The translations under genes and the position numbers were made by a program. This document shows, in pieces, positions 47,651 to 57,256 of a stretch of DNA of 64,000 bases. Source of the stretch: Sporosarcina trichiuri. GTDB taxonomy: Bacteria > Bacillota > Bacilli > Bacillales_A > Planococcaceae. The stretch is taken from assembly GCF_030406775.1 (NCBI RefSeq), contig NZ_CP129119.1:282001-346000 (forward strand). The letters run 5' to 3'. Numbering within the stretch: the stretch's first letter is position 1; each line of letters begins with the position of its first letter. The notes under the pieces were generated by a model. That model worked only from the letters and a program-made list of their open reading frames with translations. It was not told the DNA's origin and did no database searches.

Positions 47651-49228
47651 ATGATCGGTACTTGGCTTTCGATTCTGCCGCCCGTAATTGCGATTGTCAT
47701 GGTGTTGACAACGAAGCGGGTCCTGCTGTCACTGAGCGCAGGAATTTTGTCGGCTGCGCTGCTCGTCGCATCGTTCGCACCGGGGGAAACGGCTATGCAG
47801 CTCGGAAAAGCACTGGCTGTCTCCTTCTGGGACGATGGCGCACTTAATACGTACAATATTTACATCATGGTGTTCATCCTCTTTCTCGGCGTCATCACCG
47901 CGCTCGTCAGCCTGTCAGGCGGCAGCCGGGCATTTGCCGAATGGGCTGTGAAACGCATCCGGACGCGGCGGAGTGCGAAACTGCTGACAGTCGCTGTCGG
48001 GATCGCCATCTTCGTGGATGACTACTTCAACGCACTGGCAGTCGGGCAGATTGCACGGCCGATCACCGACCGCCATCAGATTTCACGCGCAAAACTCGCA
48101 TACTTCATCGACTCGACATCCGCCCCGGTCTGCGTCATTTCCCCGGTTTCGAGCTGGGGGGCATTCCTGATCGGACAGCTGACGCTGATCCTGGCGACAA
48201 CTACAGCAGTGAACTATTCACCGCTTGGGGCCTTCCTGCTGATGGCCCCTATGAACTTCTATGCTCTCGCTACACTCGCCATGGTCTTCTTCTTCGCCTG
48301 GACGAATGTCGATTTCTTCACCATGAAGAAACACGAAAGACGGGCAGAGGAAACAGGCCAGCTGTTCGATCCTGAAAAAGAGATACCGGGACAGTTGAAA
48401 GACGAGTTTCCCGAGCATGCCCACGGTCATGTGCGCGATCTAGTCGCCCCGATTGTCACACTGGTGGCCGTCACTCTGACAGCGATGATCGTGACGGGAT
48501 TCCGGATCGGCGGGGAACTCAACCTCTGGACGATTTTCGAAAATACGGATGTACCTCTGTCACTGGTCTTCGGCGGTGCTGCCGGCATACTTGCAGCGAT
48601 CATCCTGTACGCCGCACAGTTCAAGGTGAATGAGACCGCTTCCGCCGGCCTGATCGGCAGAGCGTTCGTCAGCGGTGTGAAAGCGATGCTGCCGGCTGTG
48701 CTGATCCTGATCCTGGCCTGGTCGCTGACGCATCTCATCGACCTCCTGGAGACTGGGCTGTTCCTGTCCGAAGCCGTCTCGAAGTCGAATATTCCCGTCG
48801 GCTTCCTGCCGGTCGTATTGTTTGTCCTGGCCGGCCTGATGGCATTCTCGACAGGCACGTCGTGGGGGTCGTTCGGAATCCTGCTGCCGATAGCAGGGAC
48901 GATCATGGTGAATGCTGCACCTGAGCTGCTTCTGCCGGCGCTGTCTGCAGTGCTTGCGGGCGCAGTGTTCGGTGACCATTGTTCGCCGATCTCCGATACG
49001 ACGATCCTGTCGTCCACAGGGGCTGGCAGCAACCATATCGACCATGTTGCCACACAGCTGCCGTATGCACTTGTCGCAGCGGGGATTGCAACAGGAGGGT
49101 ATATCGTGCTCGGTCTGACCGGTTCGATCTGGATAGGCCTCATCGCTGTCGTGATCATCCTTGCAGTCCTGTTCACTTTCTGGACGATGCGGTCCCGTCA
49201 GAATGCAGTGGCTCCTGCAGCTGAATAA
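47651..49228 (+). CDS. Na+/H+ antiporter, NhaC family
   Basis: 525-residue membrane protein with 11-13 helices. Signatures include VDDYFNALAVGQIARPITDRH, SPVSSWGAFLIGQ, STGTSWGSFGILLPIAG and FGDHCSPISDTTILSSTGAG. The family exchanges Na+ for H+, sometimes coupled to malate/lactate or other organic ions. ATG 47651 follows AAAGGAGG; the frame opens at 47600. It is a single-gene unit with its own terminator. With the liv operon it interrupts the yun/yut synteny of B. subtilis. Confidence 0.9.
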   Translation: MIGTWLSILPPVIAIVMVLTTKRVLLSLSAGILSAALLVASFAPGETAMQLGKALAVSFWDDGALNTYNIYIMVFILFLGVITALVSLSGGSRAFAEWAVKRIRTRRSAKLLTVAVGIAIFVDDYFNALAVGQIARPITDRHQISRAKLAYFIDSTSAPVCVISPVSSWGAFLIGQLTLILATTTAVNYSPLGAFLLMAPMNFYALATLAMVFFFAWTNVDFFTMKKHERRAEETGQLFDPEKEIPGQLKDEFPEHAHGHVRDLVAPIVTLVAVTLTAMIVTGFRIGGELNLWTIFENTDVPLSLVFGGAAGILAAIILYAAQFKVNETASAGLIGRAFVSGVKAMLPAVLILILAWSLTHLIDLLETGLFLSEAVSKSNIPVGFLPVVLFVLAGLMAFSTGTSWGSFGILLPIAGTIMVNAAPELLLPALSAVLAGAVFGDHCSPISDTTILSSTGAGSNHIDHVATQLPYALVAAGIATGGYIVLGLTGSIWIGLIAVVIILAVLFTFWTMRSRQNAVAPAAE

Positions 49229-49234
49229 TAGGTG

Positions 49235-49274
49235 AAAGGTATTCTTCCATAGTTGTGGGGGATACCTTTTTTCT
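49235..49274 (+). terminator. intrinsic terminator after the NhaC gene
   Basis: Stem AAAGGTAT / ATACCTTT extended inward by wobble pairs, then TTTTTT. Confidence 0.75.
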
Positions 49275-49484
49275 TGTTTCCCTGGAATTCATCAACTAGT
49301 TATTTAGAAATAGTTCCCATTATCCAGAGGACAGGAATGACGGGATAATGCTGATTTATCAATCTTGTAATAAGATTATGAAAATTTGTATAGACTGAAT
49401 TAGAAGTTTGTTCTAGAATAGGGTTACAGACAGAAACGGCCGGCAGACAATCTGCTGATCCGCCTTGTGTTTTGCTTTCTGTCC

Positions 49485-49499
49485 AAATTTCAGAATAGT
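49485..49499. promoter_or_regulatory. CodY-like box upstream of the liv operon
   Basis: AAATTTCAGAATAGT matches the CodY motif AATTTTCWGAAAATT at 12 of 15 positions, 21 nt before the livK start. Repression by branched-chain amino acids and GTP would suit this transporter. The rest of the 292-nt leader is AT-rich without other recognised sites. Confidence 0.45.
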
Positions 49500-49520
49500 T
49501 AAAAATAAGGGGGAAGAGAA

Positions 49521-50711
49521 ATGAAATTCAAAAGAGCATGGAGTTTACTGGCAGCAATGACGCTTGGCGTCGGTCTCCTGGCCGGCTGTTCAGACGGAGA
49601 CGGAGATAAGGGCAGCGCTTCCGGTTCGAAAGACGGCGGCGACATCAAGGTAGGTGTGAACCTGGAATTGTCGGGAGCGGTCGCCTCGTATGGGACATCC
49701 GAAGCGGACGGCATCCAGCTGGCGGTCGATGAAATCAACGACGACGGCGGAATCGACGGCCAAAAGATCAAGCTCGTCAAAATCGATAACAAGTCCGATG
49801 CTGCGGAAGCAACGAACGCAGCTATCAAACTGACAACACAGGAAAACGTATCCGTCATCATCGGGGCTGCAACGAGCGGTGCGACAGTCGCACAGGCACA
49901 GATCGCCAATGACAATAAGACACCGCTCATCAGTCCGTCCGGCACAAGCCCGACCGTCACGGTCAATGAAAAGGGCGACGTGAACGAATATGTTTTCCGG
50001 ACATCGTTCATCGATCCTTTCCAGGGGACTGTCGCAGCGAACTTCGCATATAACGACTTAGGCGTGAAGAATGTCGCCATCTATGCGGACAACTCGAGCG
50101 ACTATTCGAAAGGCCTGGCCGCTTCATTCAAAGAGGACTTTGAGAAGGCTGGCGGGAAAGTGATCGCGGAAGAGTCCTATGTAGCGAAAGACTCGGACTT
50201 CCGTTCGACACTGACACGTATCAAATCCGCGAACCCTGAATTCATCTTCATCCCGGGCTATTACGAAGAAGTCGGACTGATCGTCAAGCAGGCGCGTGAA
50301 ATGGGCATCGACGTTCCGCTCATGGGCGCCGATGGCTGGGATTCTCCGACACTGCTGGATCTGGCAGGCGCGGATGCGCTCAACAATACATTCACGACGA
50401 ACCACTACTCAGCTGATGACCCGGATGGAGCCGTAAAAGCATTCAACGATAAGTTCAATGAGAAATACGGCAAGTCCCCGGATGCCTTCAATGCGCTCGG
50501 CTATGATACGGTGTACCTGCTGAAAGATGCAATTGAGCGGGCAGGCAGCGCAGATTCCACGAAAATCAAAGAGGCACTCGAAAAGACGGACGGACTGGAT
50601 CTCGTAACCGGTACGTATTCCGTCGATGAAAATCACCATCCTGTCAAATCGGCCACCATCCTTGAATACAAAGATGGCGAGCAAGTGTTCAATACGAAGG
50701 TGAATCCGTAA
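49521..50711 (+). CDS. livK: branched-chain amino-acid ABC transporter, substrate-binding lipoprotein
   Basis: 396-residue periplasmic-binding-protein type I fold lipoprotein. The lipobox LLAGC gives Cys23 as the lipidated residue. The mature start KVGVNLELSGAVASYG and the ISPSGTSPTVT loop are typical of Leu/Ile/Val-binding proteins; other amides or amino acids are possible. AAGGGGGAAG precedes the ATG. First gene of a five-gene liv operon. Confidence 0.94.
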   Translation: MKFKRAWSLLAAMTLGVGLLAGCSDGDGDKGSASGSKDGGDIKVGVNLELSGAVASYGTSEADGIQLAVDEINDDGGIDGQKIKLVKIDNKSDAAEATNAAIKLTTQENVSVIIGAATSGATVAQAQIANDNKTPLISPSGTSPTVTVNEKGDVNEYVFRTSFIDPFQGTVAANFAYNDLGVKNVAIYADNSSDYSKGLAASFKEDFEKAGGKVIAEESYVAKDSDFRSTLTRIKSANPEFIFIPGYYEEVGLIVKQAREMGIDVPLMGADGWDSPTLLDLAGADALNNTFTTNHYSADDPDGAVKAFNDKFNEKYGKSPDAFNALGYDTVYLLKDAIERAGSADSTKIKEALEKTDGLDLVTGTYSVDENHHPVKSATILEYKDGEQVFNTKVNP

Positions 50712-50788
50712 TATCAGGGGGGCGGGGGAACTCCCTCCCCCTTCTTTTTTTGGATGGAAGTCAGATGAGAAATAAGGAGTGAGACTTC

Positions 50789-51664
50789 ATGGAATGGCTG
50801 CAGCAGCTCATCAACGGCATTTCGTTAGGCAGTATCTATGCGCTTATTGCGCTCGGCTATACGATGGTGTACGGCATTATCAAGCTGATCAACTTCGCGC
50901 ACGGCGAAGTGTTCATGATCGGCGCATTCATCGGTTACATTTCTATTACCGGATGGGGCCTGAGCTTCTTTCCGGCACTGCTCCTGTCGATGGCGATCTG
51001 TGCGGTGATTGGCGTCATCATAGAACGTGTCGCGTATAAGCGTCTGCGAAACGCAACACGGATTGCGGCGCTCATCACGGCGATCGGCGTGTCCCTGCTC
51101 ATTCAGAACGGAGTGATCTACATCCGGGGCGCACAGCCTGCTGCATACCCGGAAGTGTTCGCGAATAAGACATTCAATTTGTTCGGCGCACAGATCAGTA
51201 CACAGGCGATCCTGATTCTGTCAGTCTCTGTTGTCCTGATGATCATCTTGCAGTTCGTTGTACATAAGACCAAGATCGGGAAAGCGATGCGCGCTGTCTC
51301 CTACGATGCGGAAGCTGCAAAACTGATGGGCATCAACGTGGATAACACGATTTCCGCAACGTTTGCGATCGGATCGGCGCTTGCCGGCGCGGCAGGTGTC
51401 ATCTTCGGAATCTATTACACGAAGATCGATCCGCTGATGGGTGTTATCCCGGGTTTGAAGGCGTTTGTCGCTGCGGTGCTCGGAGGGATCGGCATCATCC
51501 CGGGTGCTGTCGCAGGCGGACTTGTCCTCGGTGTCGTGGAAACGGTTGTCAGCGCGCTCGGGTTCTCCCTGTGGCGCGATGCGGCGGCCTTCATCATCCT
51601 GATTCTGATCCTGATCTTCAAGCCTTCCGGCATCTTCGGCAAACACACAAGAGAGAAAGTGTAG
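50789..51664 (+). CDS. livH: branched-chain amino-acid ABC transporter permease LivH
   Basis: 291-residue permease with about eight helices. Family motifs are NGISLGSIYALIALGYTMVYGIIKLINFAHGE at the start, the coupling-loop region MRAVSYDAEAAKLMGIN, and GGIGIIPGAVAGG near the end. AAGGAGTGAG precedes the ATG. livM follows after 10 nt. Confidence 0.95.
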   Translation: MEWLQQLINGISLGSIYALIALGYTMVYGIIKLINFAHGEVFMIGAFIGYISITGWGLSFFPALLLSMAICAVIGVIIERVAYKRLRNATRIAALITAIGVSLLIQNGVIYIRGAQPAAYPEVFANKTFNLFGAQISTQAILILSVSVVLMIILQFVVHKTKIGKAMRAVSYDAEAAKLMGINVDNTISATFAIGSALAGAAGVIFGIYYTKIDPLMGVIPGLKAFVAAVLGGIGIIPGAVAGGLVLGVVETVVSALGFSLWRDAAAFIILILILIFKPSGIFGKHTREKV

Positions 51665-51674
51665 GTGAAAGGAA

Positions 51675-52628
51675 ATGATGAAAAAATCTAAGCAGTTCTG
51701 GGTGTTTGCCGGACTGGCGATCGTCTTCTATGCGGCTGTCCAGTTTGCGATCAGCGGAGGCTTCCTGAATAATTTCTACTCCAATACACTTATCTTCATG
51801 GGAATAAATATCATGCTTGCGGTCAGCCTGCACCTCGTCATCGGTATCACCGGACAGTTTTCCCTCGGCCATGCGGGATTCCTGGCGGTCGGCGCGTACG
51901 TCGCCGCGATCATGACGATGAAACTCGACCTGCCGTTCGTCGCTGCCATCCTGATCGGCGGCATCGCCGCAGCGCTTGCCGGGCTCGTCGTCGGGATTCC
52001 GAGTCTGCGTCTGCGCGGAGACTATCTGGCCATCGCCACGCTCGGGTTCGCGGAGATCATCCGGATCGTGTTCCTCAACATCGATTACGTCGGCGGCGCG
52101 GCCGGAATGCAGGTCACCCACCTGACGACGTGGACCTATACATTCATCTGCCTCTTCGTGACGATCCTCGTCATCGTGAACTTCACAAATTCCAGGCATG
52201 GGCGGGCCTGCATCGCAGTAAGGGAAAATGAAATCGCCGCTGACGCGATGGGCATCAACACGACGTACTACAAGGTACTCGCATTTGCAATCGGCTCGTT
52301 CTTTGCAGGCGTGGCAGGTGCGCTCTATGCGCATAACTTCTATATTATCCAGCCAGCGAACTTCGGGTTCCTGAAATCGATCGATATTCTGATCTATGTC
52401 GTGCTGGGCGGTCTTGGCAGTCTGTCAGGGGCGATCGTGGCAACTATCCTGCTGACGGTCGTCTCGACATTCCTGCAGGATTTCCCGGAAACCCGGATGA
52501 TCCTTTACAGTCTCGTTCTGATCATCGTCATGCTCTACCGGCCGAAAGGGCTGATGGGCAAGCTGGAATTCACCGATTACTTGAAGATGTGGATGCGGCC
52601 GAAGGGAGGACGACAGCATGAGCAGTGA
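51675..52628 (+). CDS. livM: branched-chain amino-acid ABC transporter permease LivM
   Basis: 317-residue second permease, with GQFSLGHAGFLAVGAYVAA, the coupling segment AVRENEIAADAMGINTTYYK and the GGLGSLSGAIVATILL region. It overlaps livG by 11 nt, indicating translational coupling. Confidence 0.95.
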   Translation: MMKKSKQFWVFAGLAIVFYAAVQFAISGGFLNNFYSNTLIFMGINIMLAVSLHLVIGITGQFSLGHAGFLAVGAYVAAIMTMKLDLPFVAAILIGGIAAALAGLVVGIPSLRLRGDYLAIATLGFAEIIRIVFLNIDYVGGAAGMQVTHLTTWTYTFICLFVTILVIVNFTNSRHGRACIAVRENEIAADAMGINTTYYKVLAFAIGSFFAGVAGALYAHNFYIIQPANFGFLKSIDILIYVVLGGLGSLSGAIVATILLTVVSTFLQDFPETRMILYSLVLIIVMLYRPKGLMGKLEFTDYLKMWMRPKGGRQHEQ

Positions 52629-53394
52629 CATCTTACTGGATGTCCAGAATACCGGCATCCAATTCGGCGGCTTGAAAGCTGTTTCCGGATTCGATATGAA
52701 AATCCATAAAGGGGAACTGGTCGGTCTGATCGGTCCGAACGGGGCCGGCAAGACGACGAGTTTCAACTTGCTGACGGGCGTTTATGTACCGACTGAAGGG
52801 GAAATCTTTTTCGACGGGAAGAAGATCAACGGCCTGCCGCCGTTCAAAGTGACGCGACTCGGCATGAGCCGGACGTTCCAGAATATCCGGCTGTTCGACG
52901 AACTGTCCGTCCTGAATAACGTGAAAGTGGCCTACCATTCGCTGGCCAAGGATTCCGTACTCAGTTCCATGCTCCGGCTGCCGCCTTATTTCAAAAGTGA
53001 ACTTGAGATGGAAGAGAAGGCGATGGAGTTCCTGAAGATTTTCGAACTCGACCAGTACAAGGACGAAAAGGCGATGAACCTGCCGTACGGGAAACAGCGC
53101 CGTCTGGAGATCGCACGGGCATTGGCGGCCAATCCGAAGCTGCTGCTGCTCGACGAACCGGCTGCGGGCATGAACCCATTCGAAACGAAGGAACTGATGG
53201 ATCTGATTGCGTTCATCCGGAAGGAATTCGGGCTGACCATCCTGCTGATCGAGCATGACATGAACCTGGTCATGGGCATCTGTGAACGGATCTATGTACT
53301 GGACCACGGTGTGCTGCTCGCGGAAGGGACGCCTGCTGAGATCCGCAACAATCCGAAAGTCATCGAAGCGTATTTGGGGGAGGAAGTCGTATGA
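52618..53394 (+). CDS. livG: branched-chain amino-acid ABC transporter ATPase LivG
   Basis: 258-residue ATPase: Walker A GPNGAGKTT, the family segment GMSRTFQNIRLFDELSVLNNV, a degenerate signature LPYGKQRRLEIARAL (as usual in LivG) and Walker B LLLLDEPAAGMNP, with a C-terminal EAYLGEE. The start lies in the livM end and its stop overlaps livF by 4 nt. Confidence 0.96.
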   Translation: MSSDILLDVQNTGIQFGGLKAVSGFDMKIHKGELVGLIGPNGAGKTTSFNLLTGVYVPTEGEIFFDGKKINGLPPFKVTRLGMSRTFQNIRLFDELSVLNNVKVAYHSLAKDSVLSSMLRLPPYFKSELEMEEKAMEFLKIFELDQYKDEKAMNLPYGKQRRLEIARALAANPKLLLLDEPAAGMNPFETKELMDLIAFIRKEFGLTILLIEHDMNLVMGICERIYVLDHGVLLAEGTPAEIRNNPKVIEAYLGEEVV

Positions 53395-54104
53395 GCATGC
53401 TGAGCATCCAGGATCTGAATGTCTACTACGGCAGCATCCATGCATTGAAAGGCGTCTCGCTCGAGGTGAACGAAGGGGAGATCGTCACATTGATCGGCGC
53501 AAACGGAGCAGGGAAGAGCACTCTCCTGAAAACGGTGTCCGGCCTGCTGAAACCGAAACAGGGGACGATCGAGTATACCGGGTCCGCCATCCAGGGGAAG
53601 CCTGCGCAGTCCATCGTCAAGATGGGAGTGTCGCAGGTGCCGGAAGGGCGGCGGGTATTCGCGGAAATGTCCGTGGAGGAGAATATTGAACTCGGCGCGT
53701 TCCTCCGCAAGGACAAAGGGGAAATCGGGAAGGATTACAAGAAAGTGTACGACATCTTCCCGAGATTGTACGAACGCCGCAAGCAGTCGGCAGGGACACT
53801 GTCCGGCGGCGAGCAGCAGATGCTTGCGATGGGCCGTGCCATCATGGCAAGACCGAAATTGCTGTTGCTCGACGAGCCGTCGATGGGCCTTGCGCCGCTC
53901 ATGGTGAAAACGATCTTCGAAACGGTCAAAGATATCAATGAGGCCGGGACGACCATCCTGCTCGTCGAACAGAACGCCCACTTGGCATTATCCATTGCGG
54001 ACCGGGGCTACGTCATCGAGACCGGACGGGGGATCCTGTCCGGGACGGCAGAAGAACTGCAGTCGAGTGAAGAGGTCAGGAACGCCTATCTCGGAGGACA
54101 TTGA
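53391..54104 (+). CDS. livF: branched-chain amino-acid ABC transporter ATPase LivF
   Basis: 237-residue second ATPase: Walker A GANGAGKST, signature LSGGEQQMLAMGRAI and Walker B LLLLDEPSMGLAP, ending in the typical NAYLGGH. It starts in the ATGA shared with livG and is the last gene of the operon. A short terminator follows. Confidence 0.96.
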   Translation: MSMLSIQDLNVYYGSIHALKGVSLEVNEGEIVTLIGANGAGKSTLLKTVSGLLKPKQGTIEYTGSAIQGKPAQSIVKMGVSQVPEGRRVFAEMSVEENIELGAFLRKDKGEIGKDYKKVYDIFPRLYERRKQSAGTLSGGEQQMLAMGRAIMARPKLLLLDEPSMGLAPLMVKTIFETVKDINEAGTTILLVEQNAHLALSIADRGYVIETGRGILSGTAEELQSSEEVRNAYLGGH

Positions 54105-54126
54105 CGATAGAAGGAAAACGGCGGAG

Positions 54127-54152
54127 AGCACCCTTGCGCAGGGTGCTTTTTC
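54127..54152 (+). terminator. intrinsic terminator after livF
   Basis: 8-bp stem AGCACCCT / AGGGTGCT, TGCGC loop, TTTTTC. Confidence 0.88.
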
Positions 54153-54176
54153 TCATGCAGCCCGCTGTCCGGTATG

Positions 54177-54205
54177 TTGTCCGCCGCCGGATAGTATGGT
54201 ACATT
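54177..54205 (+). promoter_or_regulatory. sigma-A promoter of lipA
   Basis: TTGTCC, 17 nt, TACATT; start near 54212. Confidence 0.6.
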
Positions 54206-54257
54206 TACTGAAGCGGGAATTCTGAAAATGTTTAAAGGGAATGGAGTCGATGTCACG

Positions 54258-55205
54258 ATGTCTTGCACACCTGGGACGGGAACGAAAAAAGAGCACATCC
54301 GGAAACCGGATTGGCTGAAAATCAAACTGAACACGAATGAAAACTATACAGATCTGAAGAAGCTGATGCGTGAAAAGAATCTGCATACGGTCTGTGAGGA
54401 AGCACGCTGTCCGAACATCCATGAATGCTGGGGGGAACGGCGAACAGCTACGTTCATGATCCTCGGGGATACGTGCACACGGGCCTGCCGTTTCTGTGCG
54501 GTGAAAACAGGTCTGCCGACCGAACTGGATCTGGCAGAACCGGAGCGGGTCGCGGACTCGGTCGCGCTCATGAATCTGAAGCACGTCGTTGTGACGGCGG
54601 TTGCGCGGGACGATCAGAAAGACGGCGGATCCGGGGTGTTCGCGGAGACCATCCGTGCGATCCGGAGAAAGAATCCGTTCACGACAGTGGAAGTGCTCCC
54701 TTCCGATATGGGCGGGGAGTATGACAACATTAAGCGCCTGATGGATGCGAAGCCGGATATACTCAACCATAACATCGAAACGGTGAGACGGATGACGCCG
54801 CGGGTGCGGGCGCGTGCGAAATACGACCGGTCGCTCGAACTGCTGCGCCGGGCAAAGGAAATGCATCCGGATATTCCGACCAAGTCTTCGATCATGCTCG
54901 GGGTCGGTGAAACATGGGAAGAGATCATCGAAACGATGGACGACCTGCGTGCAAATGGTGTGGATATCATGACGATCGGGCAATACTTGCAGCCGACGAA
55001 AAAACATCTGGCTGTCCAAAAATATTATACGCCAAAGGAATTCAGGCAGCTCTTCGATATCGCGATGAGCAAAGGCTTCTCCCACTGCCAGTCCGGTCCG
55101 CTCGTACGTTCCAGCTATCATGCGGACGAACAGGTGAACAGCGCGGCAAAGGAACGCCAGCGCAAGGGCGAAGAGGAACTGGAGTCCTTGACGGTGAAAG
55201 GCTGA
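54258..55205 (+). CDS. lipA: lipoyl synthase
   Basis: Radical-SAM enzyme inserting sulfur at C6 and C8 of octanoyl groups to make lipoyl cofactors. It has both cluster motifs: the auxiliary cluster [13 protein letters not shown] and the radical-[11 protein letters not shown], plus the C-terminal RSSYHADEQ. From the ATG at 54258 it is 315 residues; an in-frame ATG at 54228 would add ten. TGGAG nine nt before 54258 favours the shorter form, but the longer is possible. Its product modifies GcvH (32 kb). Conserved upstream of the yut genes. Confidence 0.95.
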   Translation: MSCTPGTGTKKEHIRKPDWLKIKLNTNENYTDLKKLMREKNLHTVCEEARCPNIHECWGERRTATFMILGDTCTRACRFCAVKTGLPTELDLAEPERVADSVALMNLKHVVVTAVARDDQKDGGSGVFAETIRAIRRKNPFTTVEVLPSDMGGEYDNIKRLMDAKPDILNHNIETVRRMTPRVRARAKYDRSLELLRRAKEMHPDIPTKSSIMLGVGETWEEIIETMDDLRANGVDIMTIGQYLQPTKKHLAVQKYYTPKEFRQLFDIAMSKGFSHCQSGPLVRSSYHADEQVNSAAKERQRKGEEELESLTVKG

Positions 55206-55211
55206 GTCAGC

Positions 55212-55571
55212 ATGACAGAACAGCGGATTACGCTGGATCAGGTTGAATTCGAAGTGATCGAAAATCACCGTGACGGGTTCAATAGTGAAGCGTTGGAAAG
55301 CCGATACAGCGAAATACTGTCCAAGTACGATTATATTCTCGGTGACTGGGGATATGGCCAGCTGCGGCTCAAAGGGTTCTTCGATGACCGCAGTTCGAAG
55401 GCCACCTACGAAACCAAAATAAGTACACTTCAGGACTATCTGTACGAGTACTGCAATTTCGGCTGTGCGCACTTCGTCCTGAAGAAAATCGGCAAAGTGA
55501 AGAAAGAGCAGCCGGATGCATCCCAGCAGCCGAAGGACGGACCTGTGAAGACCGCTAAGAAAACTTCATGA
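55212..55571 (+). CDS. yutD: YutD family protein
   Basis: 119-residue conserved cytoplasmic protein of unknown function. The family core DYILGDWGYGQLRLKGFFDD and YCNFGCAHFVLKKI is present, and the last 25 residues are Lys/Pro/Gln-rich and probably unstructured. It lies 6 nt after lipA. No ribosome-site oddity beyond a weak motif within the lipA end. Confidence 0.9.
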   Translation: MTEQRITLDQVEFEVIENHRDGFNSEALESRYSEILSKYDYILGDWGYGQLRLKGFFDDRSSKATYETKISTLQDYLYEYCNFGCAHFVLKKIGKVKKEQPDASQQPKDGPVKTAKKTS

Positions 55572-55651
55572 TCGATCGGCAGGCGTCAGTCAGAAACTTC
55601 GGCGGCGCCTGTTTGCTGTGGCAGAGAAACTTACACACTGGAGGCGTCTGT

Positions 55652-56116
55652 ATGTATTTTATCGACAGGAAGAAGATCAGTGAAACACTGGCCTATATGG
55701 AAGAATTGCTCGCACAGTTCTCGTCGGAGAGCGGCTGGCAGGAAAACTCCTTGAAAAAACTTGCATTGGAGCGGATCGCCCAGAGTGTGATTGAATCCGT
55801 CATCGATGTCGGCAATTCGATGATTGACGGTTTCATCATGCGGGATCCCGGCAGCTATGATGACATCATCGACATCATGAACGATGAGAAAGTCATCGAT
55901 CCTGACATGGACCGGCCGCTGAAAGACGTGATCGGCCTGCGCAAAATGCTTGTCCGCGATTTCACGCACGTCGACCTCGACGAAGTGACGAAGACACTGC
56001 ACGGCAGTCTGCCGGTACTCAAGCGGTTCCCGGAGCGGGTGCTGACCTATCTCGAAAACGAGCTTGGTCCTGTGTCCGCGTTCCTTCCGGAGGAGTCATC
56101 CAGTGACACATTATAA
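55652..56116 (+). CDS. yutE: HepT-like DUF86 protein (YutE)
   Basis: 154-residue all-helical DUF86/HepT-fold protein. HepT toxins use an R-x4-6-H motif in the segment corresponding to LRKMLVRDF; here the expected His position is Arg, and no MntA-type nucleotidyltransferase antitoxin is adjacent. So it is likely a housekeeping relative, not an active toxin. ATG 55652 follows CTGGAGG. The HAD gene overlaps its 3' end by 14 nt, with the ribosome site in its last codons. Confidence 0.85.
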   Translation: MYFIDRKKISETLAYMEELLAQFSSESGWQENSLKKLALERIAQSVIESVIDVGNSMIDGFIMRDPGSYDDIIDIMNDEKVIDPDMDRPLKDVIGLRKMLVRDFTHVDLDEVTKTLHGSLPVLKRFPERVLTYLENELGPVSAFLPEESSSDTL

Positions 56117-56879
56117 GGCGGTCTGCTTCGATCTGGACGGCACTGTGTACAAAGAAACCGAGCCGATCGAAGAATCGGTCGCGTTCCTCAAGTCGCTGGC
56201 AGGCACTTCAGCCGATGCGTATTTCATCACGAACAATTCTTCGCATACCCGCGAACAGATCGTTCGGAAGCTTGCGGCATTCGGTATCGAGACGGATGAA
56301 TCGCACATTATGACGTCCGCCATTGCCGCTGCTGAATACTGCGCACGGGAGCTGCACGGCAGGACCATCCAGATGATCGGGGAAGCAGGGCTGGAAGAGG
56401 CGCTTGCGGAGAAGGGCATCCGGACCGTCAGCCGGGGCGGAGACGTGGTGGTCATGGGAATCGATCACGGCATTACGTATGACAAGCTTGCGGATGCCTG
56501 CCTTTCCATCCGGGCAGGTGCTGAATTCATCGCGACGAATGGAGATTTGTCCGTGCCTGGCAAAGAAGGGCTCGTTCCGGGGAACGGGGCGTTTGCCGAA
56601 CTGGTCCGGTCCTCCACAGGTGTGGCGCCGGTCATCGTCGGCAAACCGGAATCATATATGCTGGAATTCATCCGCCAGGAGAGCGGTGTCCGGAAAGATG
56701 AGATGATCATGATCGGTGATAATTATGATACGGATATTCTGTCGGGCATCCGGTACGGCATCGATACGATCCATCTTGAAGGCGGTGTTACACCGCGTGA
56801 GCTCGTCCTCAGCAAACCTGAACAGCCTACGCATGTATTCAAATCACTTGCCGACTGGAAAGATCATCAGTTATTCTGA
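56103..56879 (+). CDS. yutF: HAD-superfamily phosphatase (YutF)
   Basis: 258-residue HAD hydrolase of the NagD/p-nitrophenylphosphatase type with a C2 cap. Motif I is FDLDGTVY (Asp10, Asp12), motif II ITNNSS, and the late motifs are VGKPESYM and MIGDNYDTDI. The GTG start at 56103 has GGAGGAG seven nt upstream and overlaps yutE. The open frame to 56064 is ignored. The natural substrate is unknown. Confidence 0.92.
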   Translation: MTHYKAVCFDLDGTVYKETEPIEESVAFLKSLAGTSADAYFITNNSSHTREQIVRKLAAFGIETDESHIMTSAIAAAEYCARELHGRTIQMIGEAGLEEALAEKGIRTVSRGGDVVVMGIDHGITYDKLADACLSIRAGAEFIATNGDLSVPGKEGLVPGNGAFAELVRSSTGVAPVIVGKPESYMLEFIRQESGVRKDEMIMIGDNYDTDILSGIRYGIDTIHLEGGVTPRELVLSKPEQPTHVFKSLADWKDHQLF

Positions 56880-56895
56880 AGGCCGTACAATTGAA

Positions 56896-56941
56896 AAGGC
56901 TGTCCTGTAAGGTCGCAACAACGACCCGGCAGGACAGCCTT
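56896..56941. terminator. bidirectional terminator between yutF and yuzB
   Basis: 12-bp perfect stem AAGGCTGTCCTG / CAGGACAGCCTT with a long loop that holds a further GGTCG / CGACC pairing. Confidence 0.78.
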
Positions 56942-56955
56942 CTCCATTTGTTCTA

Positions 56956-57198
56956 TTAAAAAAGAGGGTTCTCTTCGATGAACTGATAAATATTTTCCGT
57001 CAGCTCGGCGGGACTGTCCCCCTCGACGACTTCACCATTCACCAGGGCATACAGCGACTCTGCACAAAGTGTACAATAGCTGAGACAGCCGTATTCCAGT
57101 ACGTCGATATTCGGATCCCTTTCGAGCGTCTCGAGGGTTTCTTGAGAACCATTCGCTAAATTACTGATGCAGAACTCCACTATCGGGTTCACATCCAT
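56956..57198 (-). CDS. yuzB: YuzB family (UPF0349/DUF1450) protein
   Basis: 80-residue protein with the conserved Cys pattern [14 protein letters not shown], suggesting metal or Fe-S binding or a thioredoxin-like ferredoxin fold. Function unknown. The ATG at 57198 (or a GTG one codon earlier) follows AAGGTGAGG. Encoded opposite the flanking yutF and yutJ, as in B. subtilis. Confidence 0.9.
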   Translation of the reverse strand: MDVNPIVEFCISNLANGSQETLETLERDPNIDVLEYGCLSYCTLCAESLYALVNGEVVEGDSPAELTENIYQFIEENPLF

Positions 57199-57256
57199 CA
57201 CCTCACCTTATCCGATGGTACTCTTTTTTCCCGAAGCCGTCAAAACACTTGCCTTA

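Noticed and set aside
49229-49520. T-box or other riboswitch in the liv leader
   Set aside because: No T-box sequence, specifier stem or terminator/antiterminator pair found; only a CodY-like box.
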